Assembly: GCA_963703235.1 (NCBI GenBank)
Contig: OY969802.1
Coordinates: forward strand, 1 to 64,000
DNA length: 64,000 nucleotides
Reading direction: 5' to 3'
DNA from: VRUE01 sp963703235
GTDB taxonomy: Bacteria; Actinomycetota; Thermoleophilia; Solirubrobacterales; 70-9
The notes under the pieces were generated by a model, which worked only from the letters and a program-made list of their open reading frames with translations, did not search any database and was not told the origin of the DNA. Position numbers and translations under genes: made by a program. Every line of letters starts with the position of its first letter. The stretch's first letter is position 1. Positions 8,498 to 17,805 of this stretch are shown here, piece by piece.

Positions 8498-9009
8498 GCA
8501 AGGCGGATGAGCGGGAAAGGCCGCTTGACCTTGGCCGGCTGCTGGCGACGCTCGCGCGCCACGACGTCGATTACGTTGTCATCGGCGGCGTCGCCACCCA
8601 GGTTCATGGTCACCGGCGAACGACTATGGATCTGGACCTGACCCCCGATCCGGCACCGGAGAACCTGCGCCGACTCAGCTCAGCGCTCGAGGAGCTGGAA
8701 GCTCGGCCAAGCGACCCCGAGCTCGCCGAGGGGGAGCTTTCTTCTGCCGATCCCGACCGGCTTGCAGTCGCCGCGATCGTGCCGCCGCTGAACACCCGCC
8801 ATGGCCAGGTGCACGTCCTCAAGGAACCGAAGGGAGCGCGGAGCTTCGAGCAACTGCGCGAGTCGGCCCTTGTCGTCGAGCTGGACGGGGTCGAGATCGC
8901 GATCGTCTCGCTGGACGACCTGATCCGGATCAAGCGCGCCGCCGGCCGGCCGGCGGACCTGGACGACATCGCCGCCCTCACCGAGGTTGAGAGGCAGCGG
9001 AACGGCTAG
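8494..9009 (+). CDS. Nucleotidyltransferase-fold protein, putative toxin
   Basis: 171 residues. The pol-beta-like nucleotidyltransferase core is visible: VIGGVATQVHGHRRTTMDLDLTP has the GG (about 31-32) and the metal-binding DLD (about 47-49), and a later segment IVSLDDLIRIKRA is typical of AbiEii-like or uncharacterised NTase toxins. The start overlaps the XRE stop (ATGA) and the stop overlaps the convergent HAD gene by 4 bp. The target (tRNA, protein or nucleotide) cannot be told from sequence. Confidence 0.75.
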   Translation: MSKADERERPLDLGRLLATLARHDVDYVVIGGVATQVHGHRRTTMDLDLTPDPAPENLRRLSSALEELEARPSDPELAEGELSSADPDRLAVAAIVPPLNTRHGQVHVLKEPKGARSFEQLRESALVVELDGVEIAIVSLDDLIRIKRAAGRPADLDDIAALTEVERQRNG

Positions 9010-9683
9010 ATCGGGAAGCCCTGCTCGACGGTCTCCAGGGCCCAGTCGGCGCCGGCCTCGCGGAGCTGGTCGACCGAGTAGCTGCCGGTTGCCACGCCGA
9101 CCACGCGGATGCCGGCGCCGTGGCCGGCCACGACGTCGCGCGGGGTGTCGCCGACCGCGATGCAGGCGCTGTTGCCGAGGGCGCCGCCGGCGACCAGCTC
9201 GCCGCGGCGCAGGGCCGCCTTGGTTACCTCGGTGCGGTCGGGCGAGTCGGAGCCGTAGCCGCCGAAGCTGAAGTAGCGGTTGAAGCCGGCGCGGGCGAGC
9301 TTGATGTGGGCGGCCGCCTCGATGTTGCCGGTGACCAGGCCCAGCAGGTGGCCGGAGTCGATCAGGTCGTCGAGGAGCTTCTCGATGCCCGGCATGACCC
9401 GGTAGCCGCCGGACTCGGCGACCGTCTCGGGCAGGTGCTTGAGGTAGCAGCCGATCGCCTTTGCGCGTTCTTCGGGCGCGCCCTCGCGGCCGATGACCTC
9501 GCGGAAGACGATCGCCGCGATCTCCGGATCGGTCATGCCGGCGTCGGTGTGGTCGGCGATGTCGACGTCTATTCCGTGCAGCTCCTCGAAGGCGCGCCGC
9601 CAGGCGGCGCCGCCGGCGCCGCCGGTCACAAGCAAGGTCCCGTCGATGTCAAACAGAACTGCCCTGATCTCTGCTTCGCCCAT
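9006..9683 (-). CDS. HAD-superfamily hydrolase (phosphoglycolate phosphatase-like)
   Basis: 225 residues. HAD motif I is FDIDGTLL (about 11-18), motif II is LVTGN (about 115-119), and motif IV is VGDTPRDV (about 177-184). A four-helix cap lies between motifs I and II, as in the phosphoglycolate phosphatase/beta-phosphoglucomutase subgroup. Substrate not determined. Convergent with the NTase gene; a TAGCCT hexamer ends 10 nt before the ATG. Confidence 0.85.
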   Translation of the reverse strand: MGEAEIRAVLFDIDGTLLVTGGAGGAAWRRAFEELHGIDVDIADHTDAGMTDPEIAAIVFREVIGREGAPEERAKAIGCYLKHLPETVAESGGYRVMPGIEKLLDDLIDSGHLLGLVTGNIEAAAHIKLARAGFNRYFSFGGYGSDSPDRTEVTKAALRRGELVAGGALGNSACIAVGDTPRDVVAGHGAGIRVVGVATGSYSVDQLREAGADWALETVEQGFPI

Positions 9684-9696
9684 GCGGGCGCGAAGG

Positions 9697-10704
9697 CTAC
9701 TCGGAGGCCTCGCCGACGACGTCGCGCTGGGTGAGGGTGTAGAGCAGGCCGAGGGCGGGGACGATCGTCACCGCGGCGACGGCGAAGACGATCAGGACCG
9801 AGGTCAGGGTCGGGTCGGGCGCGGCGGCCGCGGAGATCTCCAGCGAGGTGGGGAGGAGGTAGGGGTACTGGGCAACGCCCCAGCCCCAGATCAGCGCCGC
9901 GACCGTCAACCCCGCCAGCGGCCGCAGGCCGCGGCGGGCGCCGCTGCCGAGCATGAGCAGGACGGCCAGCCCGCAGACGCCGGAGAGCAGCATCAGCGGC
10001 AGGCCCTCGTCGGTCAACCGGTCGAAGACGTAGGTGGCGTCGGCCTGCAGGGCGAAGACGCCGGCCAGGGCGAGGGCGCCGGCGACGGCCGCGGCGGCGA
10101 GCGCGCGGCGGGCGAAGTACTCCTCCAGCTCGGCGTCGCCGGCGCGGCGCGAGTCGAAGATCAGGAAGATCGCGGCGAGGTAGGCGCCGCTGGCGACGAA
10201 GATCGCCCCGGTCAGCAGCGGCAGCGGCTCGACCCAGCTCGAGAAGGCGTCGCCGTTGCCCGCGGCGGGGACGTTGCCGGAGGCGATTGCGCCGACCACG
10301 GTCCCCATGAAGAACGGCGTCATCACCGAGGAGATTGCGAAGCAGGCGCCGAGCGCGCGCTGCGCCGGCAGCGAGTCGACGCTCTTGCGGAAGGCGAAGC
10401 CGGCGCCGCGCAGGACGATCCCCAGCGCCGCCAGCGCCAGCGGCACGTAGAGGGTCGACATGATCGCCCCGAAGGCCTCCGGGAAGGCGGTCCAGAGGAC
10501 GACCAGGATGAAGATCAGCCAGACGTGGTTGGCCTCCCAGACCGGGGTCAGCGAGCGCTGGATCCGGGCCCGCGGCCGCGCCCCCTTGCGGGCATCGCCG
10601 GCGACGAGGTCCCAGAGGCCGCCGCCGAAGTCGGCGCCGCCGAAGATCGCGTAGAGCGTCGCCCCGACCCAGAGGATCGCCGCCGCCGCGTCGGCCTTGC
10701 TCAT
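9697..10704 (-). CDS. cydB: Cytochrome bd ubiquinol/menaquinol oxidase subunit II
   Basis: 335 residues, about eight to nine membrane helices. The N-terminus (GGADFGGGLWDL) and the VWEANHVWLIF motif (about 52-62) are diagnostic for CydB. It forms the terminal quinol oxidase with CydA, reducing O2 without proton pumping. The ATG overlaps the cydA stop (ATGA). It is the last gene of the apparent operon tkt-pgi-cydA-cydB, an unusual link of sugar metabolism and respiration. Confidence 0.95.
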   Translation of the reverse strand: MSKADAAAAILWVGATLYAIFGGADFGGGLWDLVAGDARKGARPRARIQRSLTPVWEANHVWLIFILVVLWTAFPEAFGAIMSTLYVPLALAALGIVLRGAGFAFRKSVDSLPAQRALGACFAISSVMTPFFMGTVVGAIASGNVPAAGNGDAFSSWVEPLPLLTGAIFVASGAYLAAIFLIFDSRRAGDAELEEYFARRALAAAAVAGALALAGVFALQADATYVFDRLTDEGLPLMLLSGVCGLAVLLMLGSGARRGLRPLAGLTVAALIWGWGVAQYPYLLPTSLEISAAAAPDPTLTSVLIVFAVAAVTIVPALGLLYTLTQRDVVGEASE

Positions 10705-12095
10705 CGCGCCGCCTCCTCCAGCGGCGCCGGGGGCCCGTAGGGCCCCTCCTCCTCGCCGCCCTCGCCCTGCTCGCGCCAGCGTCGCGCCATCCCGCGCAGG
10801 ACCAGGATCGCCGTCGTGCCCAGCGCCGTGTAGAGGACGAGCACGCCGGCGAAGACGAACCAGAGCCCCTCCGCCTCCGTCACCGCTTCCTCGGTCCGCA
10901 TGAAGCCGGTGACGATCCAGGGCTGGCGCCCGACCTCGGTCACGATCCAGCCGCACCAGACGGCGACGATCGCCGCCGCGCCCGAGATCGCCACCGCGCG
11001 CAGGAACCACGGCGTGCGCGGGATGTCGCGGCGTCGCCACCAGGAGAACGCCAGCCAAGCGGCCAGCGCCAGCAGGCCGAAGCCGATCCCGACCATCGCG
11101 TCGAAGGAGAGGTGCAGCAGCGTGTTGGCGGGCGGTCGTTCGTCGGGCGGTATGTCCTCCAGCCCGGTGACGACGGTGTCGGTGCTGAAGCCGACCAGCA
11201 GCGAGTCGAGGCCGGGGATCCCGATCGCCCACTTGACGCCGTCGTCGGTGCAGACGCCGCCCAGGTACTCGGTCTGGTCGGGGCCGGTCTCCTCGACGCA
11301 CTCGAAGGCGGCGAACTTGGCCGGCTGGTGGTCGGCGACTTCGCGCGCGGCCAGGTCGCCGACGAAGATCTGCACCGGGGTGGCGATGCAGGCGATCGTC
11401 AACGGAATCAGGAGGCCGAGCCGGTGGTGGCGGTCGCGGCGGCCGCGCAGCATCCCGACCGCGTAGACGGAGGCGAAGAGGAAGCCGGCGACCATGTAGG
11501 CGGCGAGGACCATGTGCGGCACCTCGTAGACCCAGGCCGGGCTGAAGAGGACCTCGAGCGGCGCCGTGTCGACGACCTTGCCGGCGGCGTCGAGGGTGAA
11601 GCCCTGCGGCGTGTTCATCCAGGCGTTCGCCGTCACCACCGAGAAGGCGCCGCCGATCCCGGCGACCAGCATCGGCACCCCGGACCAGAAGTGAGCCCAG
11701 CCGCTCAGCCGCTTCCAGCCGTAGATGTAGATCGCGAGGAAGATCGCCTCGGTGAAGAAGAAGAGGCCCTCGATCGCGAAGGCGATCCCGAAGGCGTCGC
11801 CGAAGCGCGCCATGAACTCCGGCCAGAGCAGGCCGAACTCGAAGCTGAGCACGGTGCCGGTGACGGCGCCGGTGGCGAAGGTGACGGCGGCGACCTTCGA
11901 CCAGCGCCGCGCCAGCCGCATCGCGTCGGGGTCGTTGCGCCGCAGCCCCAGGTAGTTGGCGGTGAGGACGAGGGCCGGGAAGGCGACGCCGATGCAGGCG
12001 AGGACGATGTGGAAGCCGAGCGTGAAGGCCATCAGCTCGCGCGCGGCGAGCAGGTTCGACTCCGATGCCGCGAGCGGGAGGGAGTCGAGCGGCAC
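10701..12095 (-). CDS. cydA: Cytochrome bd oxidase subunit I
   Basis: 464 residues with about nine membrane helices. The N-terminal ELMAFTLGFHIVLACIGV carries the haem b595 ligand histidine, and GRQPW (about residue 385-390), the conserved quinol-site motif, is present. The Q-loop is of the short kind. The start is GTG 12095, 6 bp after the pgi stop, so it is probably cotranscribed with tkt and pgi. No cydCD genes are in the window. Confidence 0.95.
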   Translation of the reverse strand: MPLDSLPLAASESNLLAARELMAFTLGFHIVLACIGVAFPALVLTANYLGLRRNDPDAMRLARRWSKVAAVTFATGAVTGTVLSFEFGLLWPEFMARFGDAFGIAFAIEGLFFFTEAIFLAIYIYGWKRLSGWAHFWSGVPMLVAGIGGAFSVVTANAWMNTPQGFTLDAAGKVVDTAPLEVLFSPAWVYEVPHMVLAAYMVAGFLFASVYAVGMLRGRRDRHHRLGLLIPLTIACIATPVQIFVGDLAAREVADHQPAKFAAFECVEETGPDQTEYLGGVCTDDGVKWAIGIPGLDSLLVGFSTDTVVTGLEDIPPDERPPANTLLHLSFDAMVGIGFGLLALAAWLAFSWWRRRDIPRTPWFLRAVAISGAAAIVAVWCGWIVTEVGRQPWIVTGFMRTEEAVTEAEGLWFVFAGVLVLYTALGTTAILVLRGMARRWREQGEGGEEEGPYGPPAPLEEAAR

Positions 12096-12101
12096 GGCGC
12101 C

Positions 12102-13760
12102 CTACTCCCCGGCGGCCGCCGGGTCGCGGCGCGCCTGCCGGTAGCGGCGGATCAGCGCGTTGGTCGAGCTGTCGTGGGCGAGCTGCGGCTCCTCGCCGGC
12201 CTGCAGCTCGGGGACTATCCGCTTGGCCAGCGCCTTGCCGAGCTCGACGCCCCACTGGTCGAAGGAGTCGATCCCCCAGACGGCTCCCTGGACGAGGGTG
12301 CTGTGCTCGTAGAGGGCGACCAGGGAGCCGAGCGTGCGCGGGTCGAGCCGCTCGGCGAGGATCGTGTTGGAGGGCCGGTTGCCCTCCATCGTCCTGTGCG
12401 GGACGAGCTCCTCGGGGGCGCCCTCCGCCCGCACCTGCTCCGCGGTCCGGCCGAAGGCGAGCGCCTCGGCCTGGGCGAAGACGTTCGAGATCAGCAGGTC
12501 GTGGTGGTCGCTGAGCGGGTTGTTGGAGTGCATGAAGCCGATGAAGTCGCAGGGGACCAGCCGCGTCCCCTGGTGGAGCAGCTGGTAGAAGGAGTGCTGG
12601 CCGTTGGTGCCGGGCTCGCCCCAGAAGATCGCCCCGGTGTCGTACTCGACGCGGGCGCCCGCCAGCGTCGCGTGCTTGCCGTTGGACTCCATCGTCAGCT
12701 GCTGCAGGTAGGCGGGGAAGCGGTGCAGGTACTGGTCGTAGGGCAGCACGGCGCAGGTCTCGACGCCGAAGAAGTTGCCGTACCAGACCGAGAGCAGGCC
12801 GAGCAACATCGGCAGGTTGGCGGCGACGGGCGCCTCGCGGAAGTGCTCGTCCATCGCGTGGAAGCCGGCCAGCATCTCCGCGAAGCGGGCCGGGCCGATC
12901 GCCAGCATGGTCGAGAGCCCGATCGCCGAGTCCATCGAGTAGCGGCCGCCGACCCAGTCCCAGAAGCCGAACATGTTCTCGGTGTCGATGCCGAACTCGG
13001 CGACCCCCTCGGCGTTGGTGGAGACGGCGACGAAGTGCTTGGCGACCGCCGCCTCGTCGCCGCCGAGGCCGGCCAGCGCCCACTCGCGGGCGGTGCGGGC
13101 GTTGGTCATCGTCTCCAGCGTCGCGAAGGTCTTCGAGGAGATCGCGAACAGCGTCTCGGCCGGGTCGAGGTCGCGGGTGGACTCGACGAAGTCGGTGGCG
13201 TCGACGTTGGAGACGAAGCGGAAGGTCATCTCACGGTCGCTGTAGTGGCGCAGGGCCTCGTAGGCCATCGTCGGACCGAGGTCGGAGCCGCCGATGCCGA
13301 CGTTGACGACGTTGCGGATCGGCCTGCCGGTGTGGCCGGTCCACTCGCCCGAGCGCACCCGCTCGGCGAAGGCGCTCATCCGGTCGAGCGTCGCGTGCAC
13401 CTCCTTGACCACGTCAACCCCGTCGACGACCAGCGAGCGCTGGCGCGGCATCCGCAGCGCCACGTGGAGTACGGCCCGGTCCTCGGAGACGTTGATGTGC
13501 TCGCCGGCGAACATCGCGTCCCGTCTCGCCTCGACCTCGCGCTCGCGGGCCAGCTCGCCCAGCATGATCACCGTCTCGTCGATTATCCGGTTCTTGGAGA
13601 AGTCGAGGTGCAGGCCGGCGCCGTCGGCGGTGAGCCGCTCCCCGCGCGCGGGGTCGGCGGCGAAGAGATCGCGCAGGTGGCGGTCGCGGACCTCCCCCTG
13701 GTGGCGCTCCAGCGCCTGCCAGGCCGCGCCCTCCCGCAGCGGCGCGACGGCGCCCGTCAC
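12102..13760 (-). CDS. pgi: Glucose-6-phosphate isomerase
   Basis: 552 residues, normal for the long bacterial/eukaryotic type. Visible signatures include VNVGIGGSDLGP (sugar-phosphate loop), SSKTFATLETM, WDWVGGRYS and EGNRPSNT near the C-terminal catalytic region. It interconverts glucose-6-P and fructose-6-P, linking glycolysis to the oxidative branch encoded further on. The start is GTG 13760, overlapping the tkt stop (GTGA), which implies translational coupling. Confidence 0.95.
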   Translation of the reverse strand: MTGAVAPLREGAAWQALERHQGEVRDRHLRDLFAADPARGERLTADGAGLHLDFSKNRIIDETVIMLGELAREREVEARRDAMFAGEHINVSEDRAVLHVALRMPRQRSLVVDGVDVVKEVHATLDRMSAFAERVRSGEWTGHTGRPIRNVVNVGIGGSDLGPTMAYEALRHYSDREMTFRFVSNVDATDFVESTRDLDPAETLFAISSKTFATLETMTNARTAREWALAGLGGDEAAVAKHFVAVSTNAEGVAEFGIDTENMFGFWDWVGGRYSMDSAIGLSTMLAIGPARFAEMLAGFHAMDEHFREAPVAANLPMLLGLLSVWYGNFFGVETCAVLPYDQYLHRFPAYLQQLTMESNGKHATLAGARVEYDTGAIFWGEPGTNGQHSFYQLLHQGTRLVPCDFIGFMHSNNPLSDHHDLLISNVFAQAEALAFGRTAEQVRAEGAPEELVPHRTMEGNRPSNTILAERLDPRTLGSLVALYEHSTLVQGAVWGIDSFDQWGVELGKALAKRIVPELQAGEEPQLAHDSSTNALIRRYRQARRDPAAAGE

Positions 13761-15805
13761 GAGAGCAGCTCCCGCGCCGCCGCCGCGATTCGGTCCGGGG
13801 TGAAGCCGTACTTGGTCTGCACGTCCTTCAGCGGCGCCGAGGTGCCGAAGGTGTGCATCCCGATCTTGCTCCCGGTCGGCCCGACGTAGCGGTCCCAGCC
13901 CAGCGTCGAGGCCTCCTCGACCGAGACGCGGGCGGTCACCGCGGGCGGCAGCACCTCGTCCCGGTAGGCGGCGTCCTGGCGGTCGAACAGCTCCCAGCAG
14001 GGCAGGCTGACGACGCGCGAGCGGATGCCTTCGCCGCTCAGCTCCTCGTGGGCGGCGAGCGCCAGCGCAACGTCGCTGCCGGTCGCGATCAGGATCAGGT
14101 CCGGTCCACCGTTGCCGCCTCCGCCGCTTTCCGCGAGCACGTAGCCGCCGCGGCGCAGGCCCTCCGCCGAGGCGTAGCGGGCGCGGTCGAGGACCGGCAC
14201 GTCCTGGCGGCTGAGGACGAGGGCGACCGGCTGGTGGCGGCGGTCGATCGCCACCCGCCAGGCCTCGGCGACCTCGTTGGCGTCGGCGGGGCGGATCACG
14301 TCGAGGCCCGGGATCGCCCGCAGCGAGGCCAGCTGCTCGACCGGCTGGTGGGTGGGGCCGTCCTCGCCGAGCCCGATCGAGTCGTGGGTGAAGAGGTGGA
14401 TCACCGGCAGCTCCATCAGCGAGGAGAGCCGGATCGCCGGCCGCGCGTAGTCGGAGAAGGTGAGGTAGGTGGACCAGAGCGGTCGCAGCTTGGAGAGCGA
14501 GAGGCCGTTGGAGATAGCCGCCGCCTCGTGCTCGCGGACGCCGTAGTGGAACTGGCGGCCCTCGTACGCGCCGGGCTCGAAGTCGACGGCGCCGTCGATC
14601 TTCAGCCGCACCGAGGTCGAGTCGGTGAGGTCGGCGGAGCCGGCGAGCAGCCAGGGCAGCCGCGCGGCGATCGCGTTCTCGACTTGTTGGGAGGCCTTGC
14701 GGGTGGCGATCCCCTTCTCGTCGGCCTCGAAGCTGGGGATCTCGGCGTCCCAGCCGGCGGGCAGCCCGCGCCTCTGCATCGGCTCGAGCTCGGCGGCGAG
14801 GTCGCCGTTCTCCTTCGCGTAGGCGGCGAGCGTCCGCTCCCACCCGGCGCGCAGCTCGGCGCCGCGGCTGCCGATTCCCGCGGCGAAGTGCTCCCGGACC
14901 CCGTCCGGGACGAGGAACTGGGCGTCCTCGGGCCAGCCGTAGAAACGCTTCGCTTCGCGGGCTTCCTCCTCGCCGAGCGGCTCGCCGTGGGCCGCGGCAG
15001 TGTCCTGCTTGTGGGGCGCGCCGTAGCCGATGTGGCTGTCGACGACGATCAGGGTCGGCCGTCCCGTCTCAGCCCTGAACTCCTCGAAGGCGCGGGCCAG
15101 CAGCCCGGTGTCGTTGGCGTCGCCGACCCGGGTCACGTTCCAGCCGTAGCCGATGAAACGGGAGGGGACGTCCTCGCCGAAGGCGAGGTCGGTGCGGCCG
15201 TCGATCGTGATGTGGTTGTTGTCGTAGATCCAGCAGAGGTTGTCGAGCTGCAGGTGGCCGGCAAGCGAGGCCGCCTCGCCGGAGACGCCCTCCATCAGGC
15301 AGCCGTCGCCGGCGATCGCGTAGACGTCGAAGTCGAAGAGGCCGGCGCCATAGCGGGCGCCCTGCCACTTGGAGGCGATCGCCATTCCGACCGAGGTCGC
15401 GACCCCCTGCCCGAGCGGCCCGGTGGTGGTCTCGACGCCGGAGGTCCAGCGGTACTCGGGGTGGCCGGGGGCGCGTGAGTCGAGCTGGCGGAAGCGTTCG
15501 ATGTCGTCGAGGCTGACCGCCGGATCGCCGACCACCTCGTAGTCGGGGTCGACGGCACGCACGTCGGTGAGGTGCAGCAGCGAGTAGAGCAGCATCGAGG
15601 CGTGGCCGGCGGAGAGGACGAAGCGGTCGCGGTTGGGCCAGATCGGGTCGGCCGGGTCGAAGCGCAGGAAGCGCTGCCAGAGCGTGTAGGCGACCGGCGC
15701 CATCGCCATCGGCGTCCCCGGGTGGCCGGAGTTGGCCTTCTGTATCGCGTCGATCGACAGCGTCCGGATCGTGTCGATGCAGAGCCGGTCGATGTCCTGC
15801 GTCAC
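13757..15805 (-). CDS. tkt: Transketolase
   Basis: 682 residues. The N-terminal thiamine-diphosphate domain has the catalytic His in ANSGHPGTPM and the metal-binding GDGCLMEG motif ending in YDNNHITIDG; the pyrimidine-binding domain has LPVIHLFTHDSIGLGEDGPTH split over that region. It moves two-carbon ketol units in the non-oxidative pentose phosphate pathway. The start is GTG 15805 with TAGGGT ending 7 nt upstream. First gene of tkt-pgi-cydA-cydB. A 53-bp palindrome (copy D) sits immediately upstream. Confidence 0.95.
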   Translation of the reverse strand: MTQDIDRLCIDTIRTLSIDAIQKANSGHPGTPMAMAPVAYTLWQRFLRFDPADPIWPNRDRFVLSAGHASMLLYSLLHLTDVRAVDPDYEVVGDPAVSLDDIERFRQLDSRAPGHPEYRWTSGVETTTGPLGQGVATSVGMAIASKWQGARYGAGLFDFDVYAIAGDGCLMEGVSGEAASLAGHLQLDNLCWIYDNNHITIDGRTDLAFGEDVPSRFIGYGWNVTRVGDANDTGLLARAFEEFRAETGRPTLIVVDSHIGYGAPHKQDTAAAHGEPLGEEEAREAKRFYGWPEDAQFLVPDGVREHFAAGIGSRGAELRAGWERTLAAYAKENGDLAAELEPMQRRGLPAGWDAEIPSFEADEKGIATRKASQQVENAIAARLPWLLAGSADLTDSTSVRLKIDGAVDFEPGAYEGRQFHYGVREHEAAAISNGLSLSKLRPLWSTYLTFSDYARPAIRLSSLMELPVIHLFTHDSIGLGEDGPTHQPVEQLASLRAIPGLDVIRPADANEVAEAWRVAIDRRHQPVALVLSRQDVPVLDRARYASAEGLRRGGYVLAESGGGGNGGPDLILIATGSDVALALAAHEELSGEGIRSRVVSLPCWELFDRQDAAYRDEVLPPAVTARVSVEEASTLGWDRYVGPTGSKIGMHTFGTSAPLKDVQTKYGFTPDRIAAAARELLS

Positions 15806-15823
15806 GGCCCGGACCCTACTACC

Positions 15824-15876
15824 CCGCCGATGGGCCGAATCCGGTCGATATACGACCGGATTCGGCCCATCGGCGG
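15824..15876. repeat. Palindromic element copy D (intergenic)
   Basis: Perfect 24-bp arms (15824-15847 and 15853-15876) around a 5-nt loop ATATA. The outer sequence CCGCCGATGGGCC matches the outer arms of copies A-C in the 3.4-5.9 kb membrane protein gene. It fills most of the gap between the kinase stop and the tkt start and could act as a terminator or mRNA stabiliser. Confidence 0.85.
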
Positions 15877-15881
15877 CAGTG

Positions 15882-17702
15882 TCAGGGCTCGATGCGGGTG
15901 ACGGTGCCGTCGCCGTTGTTGGCGACCCAGACGGCATCGCGGCCGACCGCCACCGCGCCCGGTCGGAGCCCGACCCCGATCGCGTCGCCGATCGTCTCGC
16001 CGCTCTCGATGTCGATCCTGCTGACCGTTCCCGCCACCGAGTTGGCTACCCAGACGACGCTGGTGCCGGCGTCGATTCCGCCCGGCCGTTCGCCGACCTC
16101 GATCGGCTCGCCGAACAGCGACCGCGTCACCGGGTCGACCCGCGCCACCTGGTTGGCGCGGCTGCGGGCGACCCAGACGAGGCCGCCGCCGACGGTCAGG
16201 CCGGCGGGGCCGCGGCCGACTGGGATCGGGTCGTCGGCGGAAGCGGCGTCGAAGTCGATGCGGCGCACGGTGCCGGTCGCGGCGCTGCTGACCCAGACGG
16301 CGCCGGCGCCGACCGCGAGCCGCAGCGGCGCGGCCCGTGGTTCGATGCCACGCTTGAAGACGTTGTTGCCGGCTGGGTTGATCGCCGTCACCCCGCCGCC
16401 GTCCTGGTCGGCGACCCAAACGCGGCCGCCGCCGTAGACGATCGCGCCGGGGCGGCCGCCGACGGGGATCTCCCGCGTCCGCCGGCCGATCGGGTCCACG
16501 CGCAGGACGCTGCCGGTGCGGGGCCTCGATACCCAGACCGACCTCTCTCCGACCGCGACGCCGGCGACACCCTCGCCGACGGGCAGCGGTTTGCCGATCG
16601 CCTCGCCGCTGCCGACACCGATTCCCGAGAGGGTGCCGTCGGCGGCGCTCGTCACCCAAACCGTCTCCGCTCCGACGGCAAGGCGCAGCGGCCCCTGGCC
16701 GACCTCGATCGGGTCCGAGACCGAGATGTCGTCGCCTCCGAGGAAAAGCAGGGCGAACACGGTCGCTACCGCGGCGACGACCAGCCCGCCCGCGTACCAG
16801 CTGAGGAACACGGCGGCGATTGGGCGCCGCCAGCGGCTGAGGCCGGGATTGGGTTCGGCCTTGGTGCCGCCGAGTCGCAGGGTCGGCCGATCCGGCGCCT
16901 CGGAGAGAACCGCCGTCGCCGCCGGCGTCGCGCCCTGGCGCTCTCGCGCCGCCTCGATCAGGGCGCCGGCGCTCCGGTAGCGCGCGGCCGGGTCCTTCGC
17001 CACCGCCCGCTCGATCGCCGCGTCCAACCCCCGCGGCATCTCCGGCTCGGAGTCGCCGGCCTGGCGGGCAAAGGGCGGGATGCCGGTTAGGGCCTCGTAA
17101 AGGACGCAGCCGAGCGAGTAGACGTCGGCCGCCGGGCCGACGTTGGCGCCGCGCCACTGCTCCGGCGACATGTATTCGACCGTGCCGACGATCGAGGCGT
17201 CGCTGAGGACGCCGGAGTCGCCCAGCGCCTTGGCGAGGCCGAAGTCGGTGAGGTAAGCGCGGTCCCCTTCCAGCAGGATGTTGTGCGGCTTGACGTCGCG
17301 GTGGACGATCCCCGCCGCGTGGGCTGCATCGAGGGCGTCGGCGACCTGGGCGAGCAGGTCGATCGCCTCTCGCGGCGGCAGCGGCCCCTCGCGGACGATC
17401 CGGTTCTTCAGGTCGCCGCCCGCGACCAGCCGCATCGCGACGATCAGCTCGCCGTCCTCCTCGCGGGCGTCGTAGACCGGCACCACACCCGGGTGGTCGA
17501 GCCGCGCGGCGAGCCGCGACTCGCGCAGGAAGCGGTCGCGGAAGTCCTCCTTGGCGGCGAGGTGGGAGGCGATCACCTTCAGCGCCACCGGTCGGTCGAG
17601 CGCCAGCTGGGTCGCCCGGTAGACGACCCCCATCCCGCCGCGGGCGATCAGCTCGTCGAGTCTGTAGCCGGCAAGGGTCGAGCCGATTGCGGGTTCCGCC
17701 AC
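15882..17702 (-). CDS. Membrane Ser/Thr protein kinase with extracytoplasmic beta-propeller
   Basis: 606 residues. The PknB-type kinase domain (about 10-270) has the glycine loop ARGGMG, K42, HRDVKPHN (134-141), DFG (153-155) and APE-like SPEQ. One membrane helix lies at about 283-305 (GGLVVAAVATVFALLFLGG). The outer part is six to seven repeats of the VWV...TG.V.RID type, an NHL/YVTN-like propeller that likely senses an envelope ligand. The start is GTG 17702, with TATAAC ending 6 nt upstream. Downstream is copy D, then tkt. Confidence 0.92.
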   Translation of the reverse strand: MAEPAIGSTLAGYRLDELIARGGMGVVYRATQLALDRPVALKVIASHLAAKEDFRDRFLRESRLAARLDHPGVVPVYDAREEDGELIVAMRLVAGGDLKNRIVREGPLPPREAIDLLAQVADALDAAHAAGIVHRDVKPHNILLEGDRAYLTDFGLAKALGDSGVLSDASIVGTVEYMSPEQWRGANVGPAADVYSLGCVLYEALTGIPPFARQAGDSEPEMPRGLDAAIERAVAKDPAARYRSAGALIEAARERQGATPAATAVLSEAPDRPTLRLGGTKAEPNPGLSRWRRPIAAVFLSWYAGGLVVAAVATVFALLFLGGDDISVSDPIEVGQGPLRLAVGAETVWVTSAADGTLSGIGVGSGEAIGKPLPVGEGVAGVAVGERSVWVSRPRTGSVLRVDPIGRRTREIPVGGRPGAIVYGGGRVWVADQDGGGVTAINPAGNNVFKRGIEPRAAPLRLAVGAGAVWVSSAATGTVRRIDFDAASADDPIPVGRGPAGLTVGGGLVWVARSRANQVARVDPVTRSLFGEPIEVGERPGGIDAGTSVVWVANSVAGTVSRIDIESGETIGDAIGVGLRPGAVAVGRDAVWVANNGDGTVTRIEP

Positions 17703-17742
17703 GTGCCGGTTATACAACCGCCCCCCGCGGAACTCGGGTAAG

Positions 17743-17795
17743 GGGACGAGCCGGGAGTTAGCCACCCATGGGGTGCATAACTCCCGGCTCGTCCC
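17743..17795. terminator. Long perfect hairpin between TolB-like gene and kinase gene
   Basis: Perfect 18-bp arms (17743-17760 and 17778-17795), core GGGACGAGCCGGGAG, with a second CACCC/GGGTG stem in the loop. No U-tract. It lies just after the TolB-like stop on the minus strand and probably separates the two transcription units. Confidence 0.6.
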
Positions 17796-17805
17796 GGTGG
17801 GGGGG

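Noticed and set aside
11112..13889. 925-codon plus-strand ORF opposite cydA and pgi
   Set aside because: Antisense shadow; the opposite strand has intact CydA and glucose-6-phosphate isomerase motifs.
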